From Bacteroidales bacterium (GTDB taxonomy: Bacteria; Bacteroidota; Bacteroidia; Bacteroidales; F082): a stretch of 38,039 nucleotides of DNA. Positions 26,633 to 35,655 of the stretch are shown in pieces; the stretch's first letter is position 1; the number at the start of each line of letters is the position of its first letter. A program made the position numbers and the translations under genes. Under the pieces are notes generated by a model. The model was not told the origin of the DNA. It saw only the letters and a list, made by a program, of their open reading frames with translations, and ran no database searches. The stretch spans positions 1 to 38,039 of the forward strand of contig WGGC01000004.1 in assembly GCA_015491905.1 (NCBI GenBank), read 5' to 3'.

Positions 26633-27166
26633 TCAAAAAAATGCTGGTGGTTCTTCTTCTTTTCTTTCATTAACTATATGATGTACTTTGGTCATTATAT
26701 GCGTAAGCCTGTATCCCCAATGAGTAGCGAATAATATCCTACATTCTTTTACGGCATTTTCCCTGGCGGCAAAGGTGTTTTTTTGATATAATAAAAGGAA
26801 ATCTTTTAAATCTTGATAAACATCAGTTAAATTTTCAGAAAGACTGGCTTTAAGAGGTTCATTTTCATTAATGTATAGCGGATCTATTATCCAAAATTCA
26901 TCTTTATTACCCATTATTTTTCTTAGGGTATAAAAAAGTTCTTCCCATTGCTCTGCTGTTATAAATTTCTCATTGGCTTCGGGATGTTCAACTACTAAAT
27001 CAGGTAACAAAGTCCCTTTTAAATATAATAGCGGAACAATATGATAAATAAATTTTAAAACTTCATCTATTGTTTTTTTTTCAAGGTTTTCTAAAAAGTA
27101 ACAGTATTCATTAGCTACCGTGAGCAGCTCCAATACAGGCTTTTTTAGTGTTATATCATCACTCAT
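26633..27166 (-). CDS. DUF5063 domain protein
   Basis: This 177-residue acidic, helical, soluble protein of unknown function resembles the DUF5063 family found in Bacteroidota. Features include YCYFLENLEKKTIDEVLKF, IVPLLYLKGTLLPD and, near the C terminus, ATHWGYRLTHIMTKVHHIV, a His/Trp-rich amphipathic helix. There is no signal peptide or membrane segment. It lies between the pgm operon and feoAB on the same strand. A -7 box and an upstream perfect palindrome indicate its own regulated promoter. feoAB could be expressed from the same transcript. Confidence 0.75.
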   Translation of the reverse strand: MSDDITLKKPVLELLTVANEYCYFLENLEKKTIDEVLKFIYHIVPLLYLKGTLLPDLVVEHPEANEKFITAEQWEELFYTLRKIMGNKDEFWIIDPLYINENEPLKASLSENLTDVYQDLKDFLLLYQKNTFAARENAVKECRILFATHWGYRLTHIMTKVHHIVNERKEEEPPAFF

Positions 27167-27182
27167 AAATCATATTTTTTTG

Positions 27183-27190
27183 CAAAAGTA
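27183..27190 (-). promoter_or_regulatory. -7 box for the DUF5063 gene
   Basis: The minus strand reads TACTTTTG followed by C, 17 nt before the ATG at 27166. The adjoining palindrome occupies the whole spacer where a -33 would lie. Confidence 0.45.
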
Positions 27191-27227
27191 ATATTTCTAA
27201 ACTGAAATAATTTCAGTTTAGAAATAT
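27191..27227. repeat. 37-nt perfect palindrome between pgm and DUF5063 gene
   Basis: Arms of 18 nt (27191-27208 and 27210-27227, core CTAAACTGAAAT) are perfectly complementary around one A. It lies between the pgm stop and the DUF5063 -7 box, which it touches. It may be an operator for that gene or an AT-rich terminator for the sugar-nucleotide operon. No long T run follows on the minus strand. Confidence 0.7.
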
Positions 27228-27281
27228 ATTTTAGCCTAAATTTGTTATTTTAGTCTATATCTATTTAAGTAAAAGATAAAA

Positions 27282-29018
27282 TTATAAATTTAATTCTTTT
27301 ATGATGCTATCAATATGATTTTCCAGATTCAAACTGACTTTGTTATAGTCTTCTTCTTTTGATAATTCTGCTTTCATTCCGAAATAAAATTTTATCTTGG
27401 GTTCAGTTCCTGATGGCCTTACGCTTACTTTAGAACCATCTTCAGTGAAGAATTGCAATACATTTGATTTGGGAAGATTAATATTAGAAACTTTGTTGTT
27501 TTTTATGTCTTTACTTTCTCCCGACAAATAATCTTTAATAATAATTACCGGTGAACCTCCTAACTGTTTTGGAGGATTACTCCTAAAATTATCCATTATC
27601 TTTTGAATTTCATCAGCTCCTGATTTACCTTTTTTAACAATAGATACCAGTTTCTCTTTATAGAAACCAAATTCCATATAAAGCTGTTTTAACATTTCCA
27701 TCATTGACGAACCATTGTCTTTTAAAGTTGCTGCAGCTTCTGCTATCATTGAACAAGAAATTACAGCATCTTTATCTCTCACAAAATCGCCAACCAAATA
27801 GCCATAACTTTCTTCTCCTCCTCCTATAAAAGTTTTTTTGCCTTCATATTGTTTAATGACATGTGCAATATATTTAAAACCAGTTAAGACATCAAAATGT
27901 TCAACTTTGTATTTGTTAGCCAAATCGAATAACAATTCTGAGGTAACAATTGTTTTAACGATATAATCATTGCCTGAAAACTTATTTCTTTTATCCCACT
28001 GTTCAAGTAAATAGTGAATAAGTAAAGATGCTGTTTGATTTCCGTTTAATAAAGTGTAGTCATTTCCATCTTTCACTGCAACTCCTACACGGTCGCAATC
28101 CGGATCAGTAGCCATAACTAAATCAGCATTAATTTCTCTGGCTTCTTTTAATGCCAGTTCCATAGCGGCATGTTCTTCCGGGTTTGGGGAAACAACAGTT
28201 GGGAAATTACCATCCGGAGTGGCTTGTTTTGCTACAATGTGTACATTGTTAAATCCAAAATTCTTAAGTGATACCGGTACAAGCTTAATTCCTGTTCCAT
28301 GCAATGAAGTATAGACAATTTTCATATTACTTTGTCTCTTAATAACGTCCTGGGAAAGACTAAGTTCTTTCACTTTCTTCAAATATGCATCATCTACTTC
28401 CTTACCAATTATTTCAATTAATTCGGGAACACCTTCAAATTTTATATCTTCAATAGCTTTTATTTTTTCAACTTCAGCAATGACATTTTTATCATGAGGA
28501 CTTATCAGCTGTGCACCATCATTCCAATAAGCTTTGTAACCATTATATTCTTTAGGGTTGTGTGATGCGGTAATCATTATTCCACCTTGGCAGTTTAAAT
28601 GTCTTACTGCAAATGATAGTTCGGGAACAGGCCGTAAATCATCAAATAAAAATACTTTTATCCCATTTGCTGAGAAAACATTTGCAGTAATCAAGGCGAA
28701 TTCACGGCTGTGATTTCTGGAATCGTGAGAAATAACCACCTTAATGGGGTTCTTATCCTCAAAATTTTTCATTAGATAATGTGTAAAACCCTGTGTGGCA
28801 GCTCCAACAGTATATTTATTCATCCGGTTGGAACCCACACCCATTATTCCTCTTAGGCCACCGGTTCCAAATTCAAGATCACGATAAAAAGCATCATTTA
28901 ATTCTTGTGGATTATGTTCCATCATATTTTTAATAGCCTCTTTGGTGTCATGGTCATAATTTCCATTTAACCATTGTTTTGCTTTATTTAAGGCAATAGG
29001 GTCAAATTCAGTTTTCAT
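27282..29018 (-). CDS. phosphoglucomutase/phosphomannomutase (alpha-D-phosphohexomutase)
   Basis: This enzyme interconverts hexose 1- and 6-phosphates, most likely glucose or mannose. The 578-residue length resembles the PgcA-type phosphoglucomutases. It has four domains with phosphoserine loop TASHNPKEYNG (S152), metal-binding DPDCDRVG, sugar-specificity loop GGEESYG and phosphate-binding RPSGTEPKIKFYF. The GGEESYG loop is typical of glucose-active mutases, but mannose activity cannot be excluded. The start codon lies inside the rfbD 3' end (11-bp overlap), which ties it to the ugd-uxs-rfbD operon as last gene and supplies glucose-1-phosphate for nucleotide sugars. Confidence 0.93.
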   Translation of the reverse strand: MKTEFDPIALNKAKQWLNGNYDHDTKEAIKNMMEHNPQELNDAFYRDLEFGTGGLRGIMGVGSNRMNKYTVGAATQGFTHYLMKNFEDKNPIKVVISHDSRNHSREFALITANVFSANGIKVFLFDDLRPVPELSFAVRHLNCQGGIMITASHNPKEYNGYKAYWNDGAQLISPHDKNVIAEVEKIKAIEDIKFEGVPELIEIIGKEVDDAYLKKVKELSLSQDVIKRQSNMKIVYTSLHGTGIKLVPVSLKNFGFNNVHIVAKQATPDGNFPTVVSPNPEEHAAMELALKEAREINADLVMATDPDCDRVGVAVKDGNDYTLLNGNQTASLLIHYLLEQWDKRNKFSGNDYIVKTIVTSELLFDLANKYKVEHFDVLTGFKYIAHVIKQYEGKKTFIGGGEESYGYLVGDFVRDKDAVISCSMIAEAAATLKDNGSSMMEMLKQLYMEFGFYKEKLVSIVKKGKSGADEIQKIMDNFRSNPPKQLGGSPVIIIKDYLSGESKDIKNNKVSNINLPKSNVLQFFTEDGSKVSVRPSGTEPKIKFYFGMKAELSKEEDYNKVSLNLENHIDSIIKELNL

Positions 29019-29886
29019 ATTCTAAAGATTTTAATTGTTTTAATACTTTAATTAAACTATCCAGCCAATATGGTATTGACAGGTTAAAATCGGTTTTAAT
29101 TTTCGACTTATTTAAAACACTATAAAAGGGCCTGTTAGCTTTTGTAGGGAATGCTGACGATTCAATTGCATTAACGTTGCAAGAAATACCGGAATTCCGG
29201 AATATAGCTTGTGCAAAATCATACCAACTAATCACTCCTTCATTACTATAATGATAAATATTACTTCCTTTTTGCATGTAATTATGGGAAATAATTTCCA
29301 TTATTACCATTGCAAGGTCGCCGGCATAAGTTGGGGTTCCAACCTGATCTACAACTACACCTAACTCATCTCTTTGCCTACCTAATCGTAGCATAGTTTT
29401 AACAAAATTGTTACCATAAGCAGAGTATAACCAAGATGTTCTTATTATTAGAGCTTTAGTAGCATATTTAACCACACGTTGTTCGCCTTGTAATTTTGTT
29501 TTTCCATACACAGAATTCGGATTAGGTATATCTCTCTCTTTATATGGTTGATAATTGGTTCCATCAAAAACATAATCTGTTGATATATGAATTAAAGAAG
29601 TGTTATGTTTTGAGCAATTTTTGGCTAATAATTCTGAAGAATATACATTTATTAATTCAGCTTTTTCGGGTTCATCTTCAGCTTTGTCAACAGCAGTATA
29701 TGCTGCACAATTAATACAAAAATCAGGTGTGTTAGTTTGAAAAAATAATTCTACTTGTTGTTTATTGGTTATATCCAGTTCGTCTATATCAGTAAAAATA
29801 AATTCATATTCAGGAAACTTTGAGGTTATATCTTTTAATTCCAATCCCAGTTGTCCATTCCCTCCTGTTACTAATATTTTTTTCAT
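29008..29886 (-). CDS. rfbD: dTDP-4-dehydrorhamnose reductase
   Basis: This enzyme performs the last step of dTDP-L-rhamnose synthesis, NADPH reduction of the 4-keto group. It is a 292-residue extended SDR with nucleotide motif TGGNGQLG at the N terminus, [10 protein letters not shown], and catalytic YGKTK (Y127, K131). [12 protein letters not shown] near the C terminus is characteristic of RmlD. The three earlier enzymes (rfbA, rfbB, rfbC) are not in the window, so they must be encoded elsewhere. It overlaps uxs by ATGA (4 bp) and pgm by 11 bp, implying translational coupling. Confidence 0.92.
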   Translation of the reverse strand: MKKILVTGGNGQLGLELKDITSKFPEYEFIFTDIDELDITNKQQVELFFQTNTPDFCINCAAYTAVDKAEDEPEKAELINVYSSELLAKNCSKHNTSLIHISTDYVFDGTNYQPYKERDIPNPNSVYGKTKLQGEQRVVKYATKALIIRTSWLYSAYGNNFVKTMLRLGRQRDELGVVVDQVGTPTYAGDLAMVIMEIISHNYMQKGSNIYHYSNEGVISWYDFAQAIFRNSGISCNVNAIESSAFPTKANRPFYSVLNKSKIKTDFNLSIPYWLDSLIKVLKQLKSLEYEN

Positions 29887-30833
29887 AGACTATGGTCTGA
29901 TTTAAGTAAATTATCAAAATAAGTAATGGTTTTTTTCAAACCTTCTTCAAGATGAATTACGGGTTCCCAATTTAATTTTTGTTTAGCAAGTGAAATATCG
30001 GGCTTCCTTTGCATTGGATCATCAGAAGGGAGAGGTTTAAAAATAATCTTAGATTTAGAACCAATCATATCTATAACTTTCTGCGCAAGCTCAAGAATAG
30101 TAAATTCACCCGGATTTCCCATATTTACAGGTCCTATAAAATCATTTTCAGTATCCATCATTTTCAGCATTCCATTAATTAGATCGTCAACATACTGGAA
30201 ACTACGGGTTTGTTGTCCATCGCCATAAACTGTTATGTTTTCTCCTTTTAACGCCTGAACAATAAAATTAGAGACAACTCGGCCATCGTGGGGGTGCATG
30301 TTTGGGCCATAGGTATTAAATATTCTTATGATTTTTATTTTAACATTATTTTGTGTGTGATAGTTCATAAAAAGAGTTTCAGAAACTCTTTTACCTTCAT
30401 CATAGCATGAACGTTCTCCTATGGGATTTACATGGCCCCAATAGCTTTCCGGCTGAGGATGAACCTGTGGATCACCATAAACTTCACTTGTTGATGCCTG
30501 TAATATTTTGCCTTGAACACGCTTTGCTAAACCAAGCATATTAATGGCTCCCATAACCGAAGTTTTAACTGTTTTTATTGGGTTATATTGATAGTGGATG
30601 GGAGATGCAGGACATGCTAAATTATAAATTTCATCAACTTCCACAAAAAAAGGTGTCGTAACATCATGACGAACAACCTCAAAGTACGGGTTATCCATTA
30701 AAGCTACAATATTTCTTTTTTGTCCGGTAAAATAGTTATCCAACGATATAACTTCATTACCTTCATCAAGTAATCGTTTACATAAATGAGAACCTATGAA
30801 GCCTGCTCCACCAGTTACGAGAATCCTTTTCAT
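29883..30833 (-). CDS. uxs: UDP-glucuronate decarboxylase (UDP-xylose synthase)
   Basis: This NAD-dependent extended SDR converts UDP-glucuronate to UDP-xylose. It is a 316-residue protein with Rossmann [10 protein letters not shown] (residues 8-17), [12 protein letters not shown], and the highly diagnostic Uxs segment [19 protein letters not shown] with catalytic Y144 and K148. [18 protein letters not shown] and [15 protein letters not shown] are also typical. It is soluble, with no N-terminal membrane anchor. ugd, 42 nt upstream, supplies its substrate. Alternatives such as UDP-glucose 4-epimerase are made unlikely by the GHVNPIG segment. Confidence 0.93.
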   Translation of the reverse strand: MKRILVTGGAGFIGSHLCKRLLDEGNEVISLDNYFTGQKRNIVALMDNPYFEVVRHDVTTPFFVEVDEIYNLACPASPIHYQYNPIKTVKTSVMGAINMLGLAKRVQGKILQASTSEVYGDPQVHPQPESYWGHVNPIGERSCYDEGKRVSETLFMNYHTQNNVKIKIIRIFNTYGPNMHPHDGRVVSNFIVQALKGENITVYGDGQQTRSFQYVDDLINGMLKMMDTENDFIGPVNMGNPGEFTILELAQKVIDMIGSKSKIIFKPLPSDDPMQRKPDISLAKQKLNWEPVIHLEEGLKKTITYFDNLLKSDHSL

Positions 30834-30875
30834 ATATTTATAATTTTATGTTTTATTTGACATATAGCCGGTTAA

Positions 30876-32210
30876 TTATTTTTTATCTGTTAACTGTTGT
30901 CTTCCGATTCCAAAATAATCAAATCCTAAAGTATTTAATTCATCAGGATCATAAATATTTCTACCATCAAATATTACTTTTTTTGCCAGTAATTTATCAA
31001 TGACTTTAAAGTTAGGAAATTTAAACTCCGGCCACTCAGTAACAAGGAATAATCCATCTGCATCAATTAATGCCTCATATTGATCATCAACATAAGTAAT
31101 AGAATCTCCTAAAATTCGTTTTGCTTCTTCTTGGGCAACAGGATCATAAGCTTTTACTTTTGCGCCGGCACTTAATAATTTTTTAATTATTATTAAAGAA
31201 GGAGCTTCACGCATATCATCAGTTTGAGGTTTAAAGGATAGTCCCCATAAAGCAAATGTCTTTCCTTTTAAGTCGCCATTAAAGTAGTTTGTAGCTTTAG
31301 CAACCAAAACAGATTTTTGTCTTTCGTTTACATTTTCAACAGCTTTTAAAACTTTCATGTCATAGCCAACATTATCTGCTGTTTTTATCAAGGCTTTCAC
31401 ATCTTTTGGAAAACATGATCCGCCATATCCGGTTCCAGGATAAATAAAATAAGGCCCGATTCGCCGGTCTGTACCAATACCTTTCCTCACATTATTTACA
31501 TCTGCACCAACAACTTCGCAGAGGTTGGCAATATCATTCATAAAACTTATTTTAGTAGCCAGCATAGCATTAGCAGCATATTTTGTCATTTCAGCCGAAA
31601 CAATATCCATAAAAATTACAGGATGGCCATTCATGGTAAAAGGTTTATATAGTTTTTCCATTATTTTCGTGGCACGATCTGAATCTAAACCGACAACAAT
31701 GCGGTCTGGTTTTAAAAAATCATCTACAGCAGCTCCTTCTTTAAGGAATTCGGGATTAGAGGCAACGTCAAAAGGAATGTCCACCCCTCGTTTATTCAAT
31801 TCATCCTGAATTGCTGCACGTACCTTTTCAGCTGTTCCAACAGGAACAGTGCTTTTTGTTACCATTAAAAGGTACTTGTTCATGTTTCTGCCAACTTCAC
31901 GAGCTACTTGCAGTACATATTTTAAGTCAGCACTGCCATCTTCATCGGGTGGTGTTCCGACGGCACCAAAAACTACATCAACATTTTCAAGGGTGTCAGA
32001 TAATTTCGTTGTAAAATGCAGCCTTTCTTTTTCTACATTACGTTTTACAATATCTTCTAAACCCGGTTCATAAATAGGAATATGTCCTTTTTTAAGCCTT
32101 TCAATTTTATTTTCATCTATATCAACACATGTGACATCAATTCCTACTTCTGAAAAGCAAGCTCCTGTTACTAAACCAACATAACCGGTTCCAACCATTG
32201 TAATTTTCAT
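30876..32210 (-). CDS. ugd: UDP-glucose 6-dehydrogenase
   Basis: This enzyme oxidises UDP-glucose to UDP-glucuronate with two NAD+. The 444 residues open with GTGYVGLVTGACFSEVG (NAD site). STVPVGTA, NPEFLKEGAAVDDF and the catalytic PGTGYGGSCFPKD (C266), with K210 in the active site, follow, and then ALWGLSFKPQTDDMREAPS. It is the first gene of the ugd-uxs-rfbD-pgm operon, with a consensus promoter (TTG-N19-TATCTTTG) about 26 nt upstream. Together the genes make precursors for xylose- and rhamnose-containing surface glycans. Confidence 0.96.
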   Translation of the reverse strand: MKITMVGTGYVGLVTGACFSEVGIDVTCVDIDENKIERLKKGHIPIYEPGLEDIVKRNVEKERLHFTTKLSDTLENVDVVFGAVGTPPDEDGSADLKYVLQVAREVGRNMNKYLLMVTKSTVPVGTAEKVRAAIQDELNKRGVDIPFDVASNPEFLKEGAAVDDFLKPDRIVVGLDSDRATKIMEKLYKPFTMNGHPVIFMDIVSAEMTKYAANAMLATKISFMNDIANLCEVVGADVNNVRKGIGTDRRIGPYFIYPGTGYGGSCFPKDVKALIKTADNVGYDMKVLKAVENVNERQKSVLVAKATNYFNGDLKGKTFALWGLSFKPQTDDMREAPSLIIIKKLLSAGAKVKAYDPVAQEEAKRILGDSITYVDDQYEALIDADGLFLVTEWPEFKFPNFKVIDKLLAKKVIFDGRNIYDPDELNTLGFDYFGIGRQQLTDKK

Positions 32211-32235
32211 AACTTTATTTTAAATTTTAACTGTT

Positions 32236-32265
32236 CAAAGATAAACAAATTGGGGTTATTTTCAA
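32236..32265 (-). promoter_or_regulatory. consensus promoter for the ugd operon
   Basis: On the minus strand TTG (32265-32263), 19 nt, then TATCTTTG (32243-32236). The start site would be near 32229, giving a leader of about 19 nt. Confidence 0.7.
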
Positions 32266-32291
32266 TATAAAGAAATGTTATATTAATGCGT

Positions 32292-33257
32292 TTAATCGAT
32301 TTTATAAATTAAACTTAACCCTAATAATTCTTTATACTGAATTTTTGTTGTTTTTCCTGTTTCTATTAATTTTCCTCCCACAGATTGATATATGGGAAAT
32401 AATACCTGAGGGTCATAAATCATGTGGAAATCAAAAATTGTGGCAAAATATTCATTTATTTTAAAAGTAATTCTGTTACTCCAGTTTACATATGGTTTCC
32501 ACCTTACATCATTTCGTGGGTCTAAATAGTTGTTATATAAGTTAAGGTTTGTTTTATATGTAGTGTTTTTCATTATTTTTTTTTCAAAGGAAACCAAAAA
32601 GTTTATCCCTAATTGTCCAAAATAATGTTTTCCGGGAATAATTATTTCTCCCAAACTGTCACGTATAGCAGCAGGAACACCAAAAGCTCCCTGATTAGCA
32701 AGTGCTTGATTTTTAACTACTGTTAATTTACCAGCAAGGGGACTTAAAAATAATTGAAATTTTTTACCTATTTGATATTTCATTCCCAAAGAAATAGTAA
32801 TATATGCAGGTGATAAAAATCCTGAGATTAAAATGGAATCATTAGGGTATTGATAACCATTTGTAAATTGGCTTTTAAAAATAAACATTCCGGTAAAAGA
32901 CCAATGCTTCGATATTTTACTTCCTGCCGAGAATGATAACTCCATTTTGTCATCAGTTTTTTGTATTCTCATTTTATTGTAGCCGGCGATACCATATGCT
33001 AAATGTCCTGTGTTTTCAAATCTGAATTTTCCCTTTTTATACTTTAAATGATAGTCAATCATTGCCCTGGCTGATATTGCATTTTCACCACCTGTTGCCC
33101 AGTTTGTAAATGAAACTTGATTTAACATTAGATTATATTGCCCTTTATAAGTCCAATGTTTAGGTTTTGTGGTATCAGCTATAGGTTTATTTCCGGCAGT
33201 AGAAATTAACGGAATTAAGGCTATAAACAAAAAAAGGAACCATTTTCTTTTGTTCAT
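32292..33257 (-). CDS. DUF3078 protein, probable outer-membrane beta-barrel
   Basis: This 321-residue exported protein has a clear signal peptide (residues 1-21, cleavage near ISTAG). NQVSFTNWATGGENAISARA near residue 50 is the hallmark of DUF3078 proteins in Bacteroidota. The remainder is alternating aromatic/polar beta strands (for example KHWSFTGMFIFKSQF, TYKTNLNLYNNYLDPR) that suggest a small barrel in the outer membrane. Function is unknown. It is preceded by the S9 peptidase gene and its hairpin terminator. The ugd promoter lies beyond its stop. Confidence 0.82.
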   Translation of the reverse strand: MNKRKWFLFLFIALIPLISTAGNKPIADTTKPKHWTYKGQYNLMLNQVSFTNWATGGENAISARAMIDYHLKYKKGKFRFENTGHLAYGIAGYNKMRIQKTDDKMELSFSAGSKISKHWSFTGMFIFKSQFTNGYQYPNDSILISGFLSPAYITISLGMKYQIGKKFQLFLSPLAGKLTVVKNQALANQGAFGVPAAIRDSLGEIIIPGKHYFGQLGINFLVSFEKKIMKNTTYKTNLNLYNNYLDPRNDVRWKPYVNWSNRITFKINEYFATIFDFHMIYDPQVLFPIYQSVGGKLIETGKTTKIQYKELLGLSLIYKID

Positions 33258-33274
33258 TTTATATATATTATTAG

Positions 33275-33318
33275 AAAAATAATAAAGAAGCTATTTTACA
33301 ATAACTTCTTTATTATTT
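33275..33318 (-). terminator. terminator after the S9 peptidase gene
   Basis: A 14-bp stem (33277-33290 with 33305-33318, core AATAATAAAGAAG/CTTCTTTATTATT) with a 14-nt loop. On the minus strand it is followed by a T-rich run, fitting a terminator between the peptidase and DUF3078 genes. Confidence 0.7.
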
Positions 33319-33360
33319 AAAATGTTAACTATGAAAAATTTTAAAATATTATATTTATTT

Positions 33361-35469
33361 TTATTTAAGCCACTTGTCTAACCAACTTGAAAAAGTGCGT
33401 TGCCATAAAATACCGTTTTGGGGTTTTAATACCCAATGGTTCTCATCCGGAAAATAAAGGAATTCGGCAGGTACTTTTCGTAAAATAGCCCCATCGAATG
33501 CCTGCATTCCTTGTGTGGCAGGAATTCGATAGTCTTTTTGTCCATGAATAACCAATATAGGGGTATTCCAATTTTGAATAAATTTATGGGGTGAATTGGC
33601 ATAAGACCGCTGCGCTATTTTATTTTTCTTATCCCAATATGGTCCGCCCAAATCCCAATTTACGAACCACATTTCATCTGTTTCAAGATACATAGCTTCC
33701 AGATTAAACATGCCATCATGGGCTATAAATGCTTTAAAACGATGATTTAGATTATGTCCTGCAAGCCAATAAATAGAAAACCCGCCATAGGATGCTCCCA
33801 CGGCTCCTAATCTGTTTTCATCAACATACGGTTCTTTTTTAACTGCATCTATGGCGCTTATATAGTCCTTCATATTTTGACCGCCATAATCTCCGCTAAT
33901 TTCTTCATTCCATTTAGTGCCAAAACCCGGCAAGCCTCTTCTGTTTGGAGCTACTACAATATATCCGTTTGCAGCCATCATTTGAAAATTCCACCGGTAT
34001 GACCAAAACTGACTGACAGTGCTTTGGGGGCCACCCTGACAATATAACAGAGCTGGATATTTTTTATTAGGATTGAAATGTGGTGGATAAATTACCCATG
34101 TAAGCATTTTTTTATTATCGGTTGTTTTAATCCAACGTTTTTCAACTTTCCCCATTTTCAGCTGTTCCAAAATATCTTTATTGATGTATGAAAGCTGTTT
34201 TGATTTGCCTGTTTTAACATTTACTTTATAAATATCTATGGGATGAGACATGCTCATTTTTGTGGTATATAAGTTTTCACCATCAGGTATAACTGAAGTG
34301 TAATCATGAATTCCATTAGTTATTTTTGTTATTTTACTTGTTTGCAGATTTAATTTATATATGTCATCAGATGCATGCCAGTCGCTAATAAAATAAATAA
34401 AATTATTATTTTTCCCCCAGGCCAGGCTATTTGCATTTTGATCAAAACCTTTAGAGTAATTAACTTTTTTTCCTGTTTTTAGGTTCATTACGAATAAGCG
34501 GTTTTTATCAGATTCATATCCATTATGAAGCATGCTAGACCAGGCCATATATTTTCCATTGGAAGAGAAAACAGGTCCAATATCATAACCCATCATTCCC
34601 TTGGTCATATTTTTTGTTGTTTTCTTACTTATATTGTAAAAATATATATCCGAATTTGTTGATAAGGTGTAATCTAACCCTTTCAATTTTTTACATGTAT
34701 AAGCTATATTTTTGGAGTCGGGAGTCCAATTAATTTGGTCCATTCCTCCAAATGGCTTTAAAGGACTGCTGTATGGTTCATTTTTCATAATATCAACCGT
34801 ATGTGAAATGCCATTTTTTTTATAATCAGCAATAAAAATATGACTGTATGTATCAACCCATACATCCCAGTGGCGGTACATTAAATCATGAATAATTCTT
34901 CCGGTAGTTTTTGGTAAATCTGGGTAAAGTTGTTGGGTGGTTTTATTTACTCTTACTTCTGAGGTGAATAGAATTTTTTTCATGTCCGGAGAATATTTAA
35001 ATCCGGTTATTCCACCTTTAAAATTTGATATTTGTTCAGGATTCGAGCCATCCGGGTTCATTTCCCATATTTGCATTGAACCATTTTGAGTTGATAGAAA
35101 TCCGATTTTTTTACCGTCAGGTCTCCAAATTGCATTATATTCGTTTCCATAGGTATGTGTTAATTGCTTAAAATGAGAACCATCAATATTCATAGTATAC
35201 AGTTCTCTGTTCCCTTTATTTTGTTTTTTGCTAAAATAAGTAATTCCAAAAAGAAGTGTTTTCCCATCAGGCGAAAGTTGAATTCCACTCATTCTACCTA
35301 AAGACCAGAGTACTTCAGGTGACATTATATCACTATTTAATTTTAATTGGGGTTTCTGAATCAGGTTTTTTGATGTTTTTTTATGTTCCGTTTGTTGTTT
35401 TGGAGAGCACTGCCAAAGTGTTGTTAAAACAATCAGGGAAACGAATGCTAAAAAGTATCGATTTTTCAT
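33361..35469 (-). CDS. prolyl oligopeptidase family (S9) serine peptidase, exported
   Basis: This 702-residue secreted or lipid-anchored peptidase has an N-terminal hydrophobic signal (residues 4-20) followed by WQC (C21), a loose lipobox that could make it a lipoprotein. A beta-propeller with WD40/TolB-like repeats (LSPDGKTLLFG, WRPDGKKIGFLS, YSPDMKKILFTS) covers about residues 55-420. The alpha/beta-hydrolase domain follows with GASYGGFS (nucleophile S560), HGQKDYRIP (D646) and ENHWV (H678). The closest relatives by motif are acylaminoacyl-peptidase and DPP-like S9C enzymes, which clip short peptides. It is probably monocistronic; a TAAATTTG -7-like element lies at 35566-35559. Confidence 0.92.
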   Translation of the reverse strand: MKNRYFLAFVSLIVLTTLWQCSPKQQTEHKKTSKNLIQKPQLKLNSDIMSPEVLWSLGRMSGIQLSPDGKTLLFGITYFSKKQNKGNRELYTMNIDGSHFKQLTHTYGNEYNAIWRPDGKKIGFLSTQNGSMQIWEMNPDGSNPEQISNFKGGITGFKYSPDMKKILFTSEVRVNKTTQQLYPDLPKTTGRIIHDLMYRHWDVWVDTYSHIFIADYKKNGISHTVDIMKNEPYSSPLKPFGGMDQINWTPDSKNIAYTCKKLKGLDYTLSTNSDIYFYNISKKTTKNMTKGMMGYDIGPVFSSNGKYMAWSSMLHNGYESDKNRLFVMNLKTGKKVNYSKGFDQNANSLAWGKNNNFIYFISDWHASDDIYKLNLQTSKITKITNGIHDYTSVIPDGENLYTTKMSMSHPIDIYKVNVKTGKSKQLSYINKDILEQLKMGKVEKRWIKTTDNKKMLTWVIYPPHFNPNKKYPALLYCQGGPQSTVSQFWSYRWNFQMMAANGYIVVAPNRRGLPGFGTKWNEEISGDYGGQNMKDYISAIDAVKKEPYVDENRLGAVGASYGGFSIYWLAGHNLNHRFKAFIAHDGMFNLEAMYLETDEMWFVNWDLGGPYWDKKNKIAQRSYANSPHKFIQNWNTPILVIHGQKDYRIPATQGMQAFDGAILRKVPAEFLYFPDENHWVLKPQNGILWQRTFSSWLDKWLK

Positions 35470-35558
35470 GACTAAATTATTTTATATTTTTTATCTTCAG
35501 ATTATCTTACTAATAAGAAACAGTAGTGAAATGATTCATCCTGTTTATAAAACATTTT

Positions 35559-35598
35559 CAAATTTATATTATCCGTGGTATTATACCATTATGGATAA
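35559..35598 (-). promoter_or_regulatory. possible S9 peptidase promoter with adjacent inverted repeat
   Basis: The minus strand reads TAAATTTG at 35566-35559. Immediately upstream lies an inverted repeat made of TTATCC/GGATAA and TGGTA/TACCA (35569-35598) with a 3-nt loop, occupying the place of the -33. It could be an operator or chance. The leader would be about 80 nt. Confidence 0.35.
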
Positions 35599-35655
35599 AA
35601 GTATTTTTTACAAAAATAAGAATCCCTTGGAATTTTAATGTTTAAACAGATAATT

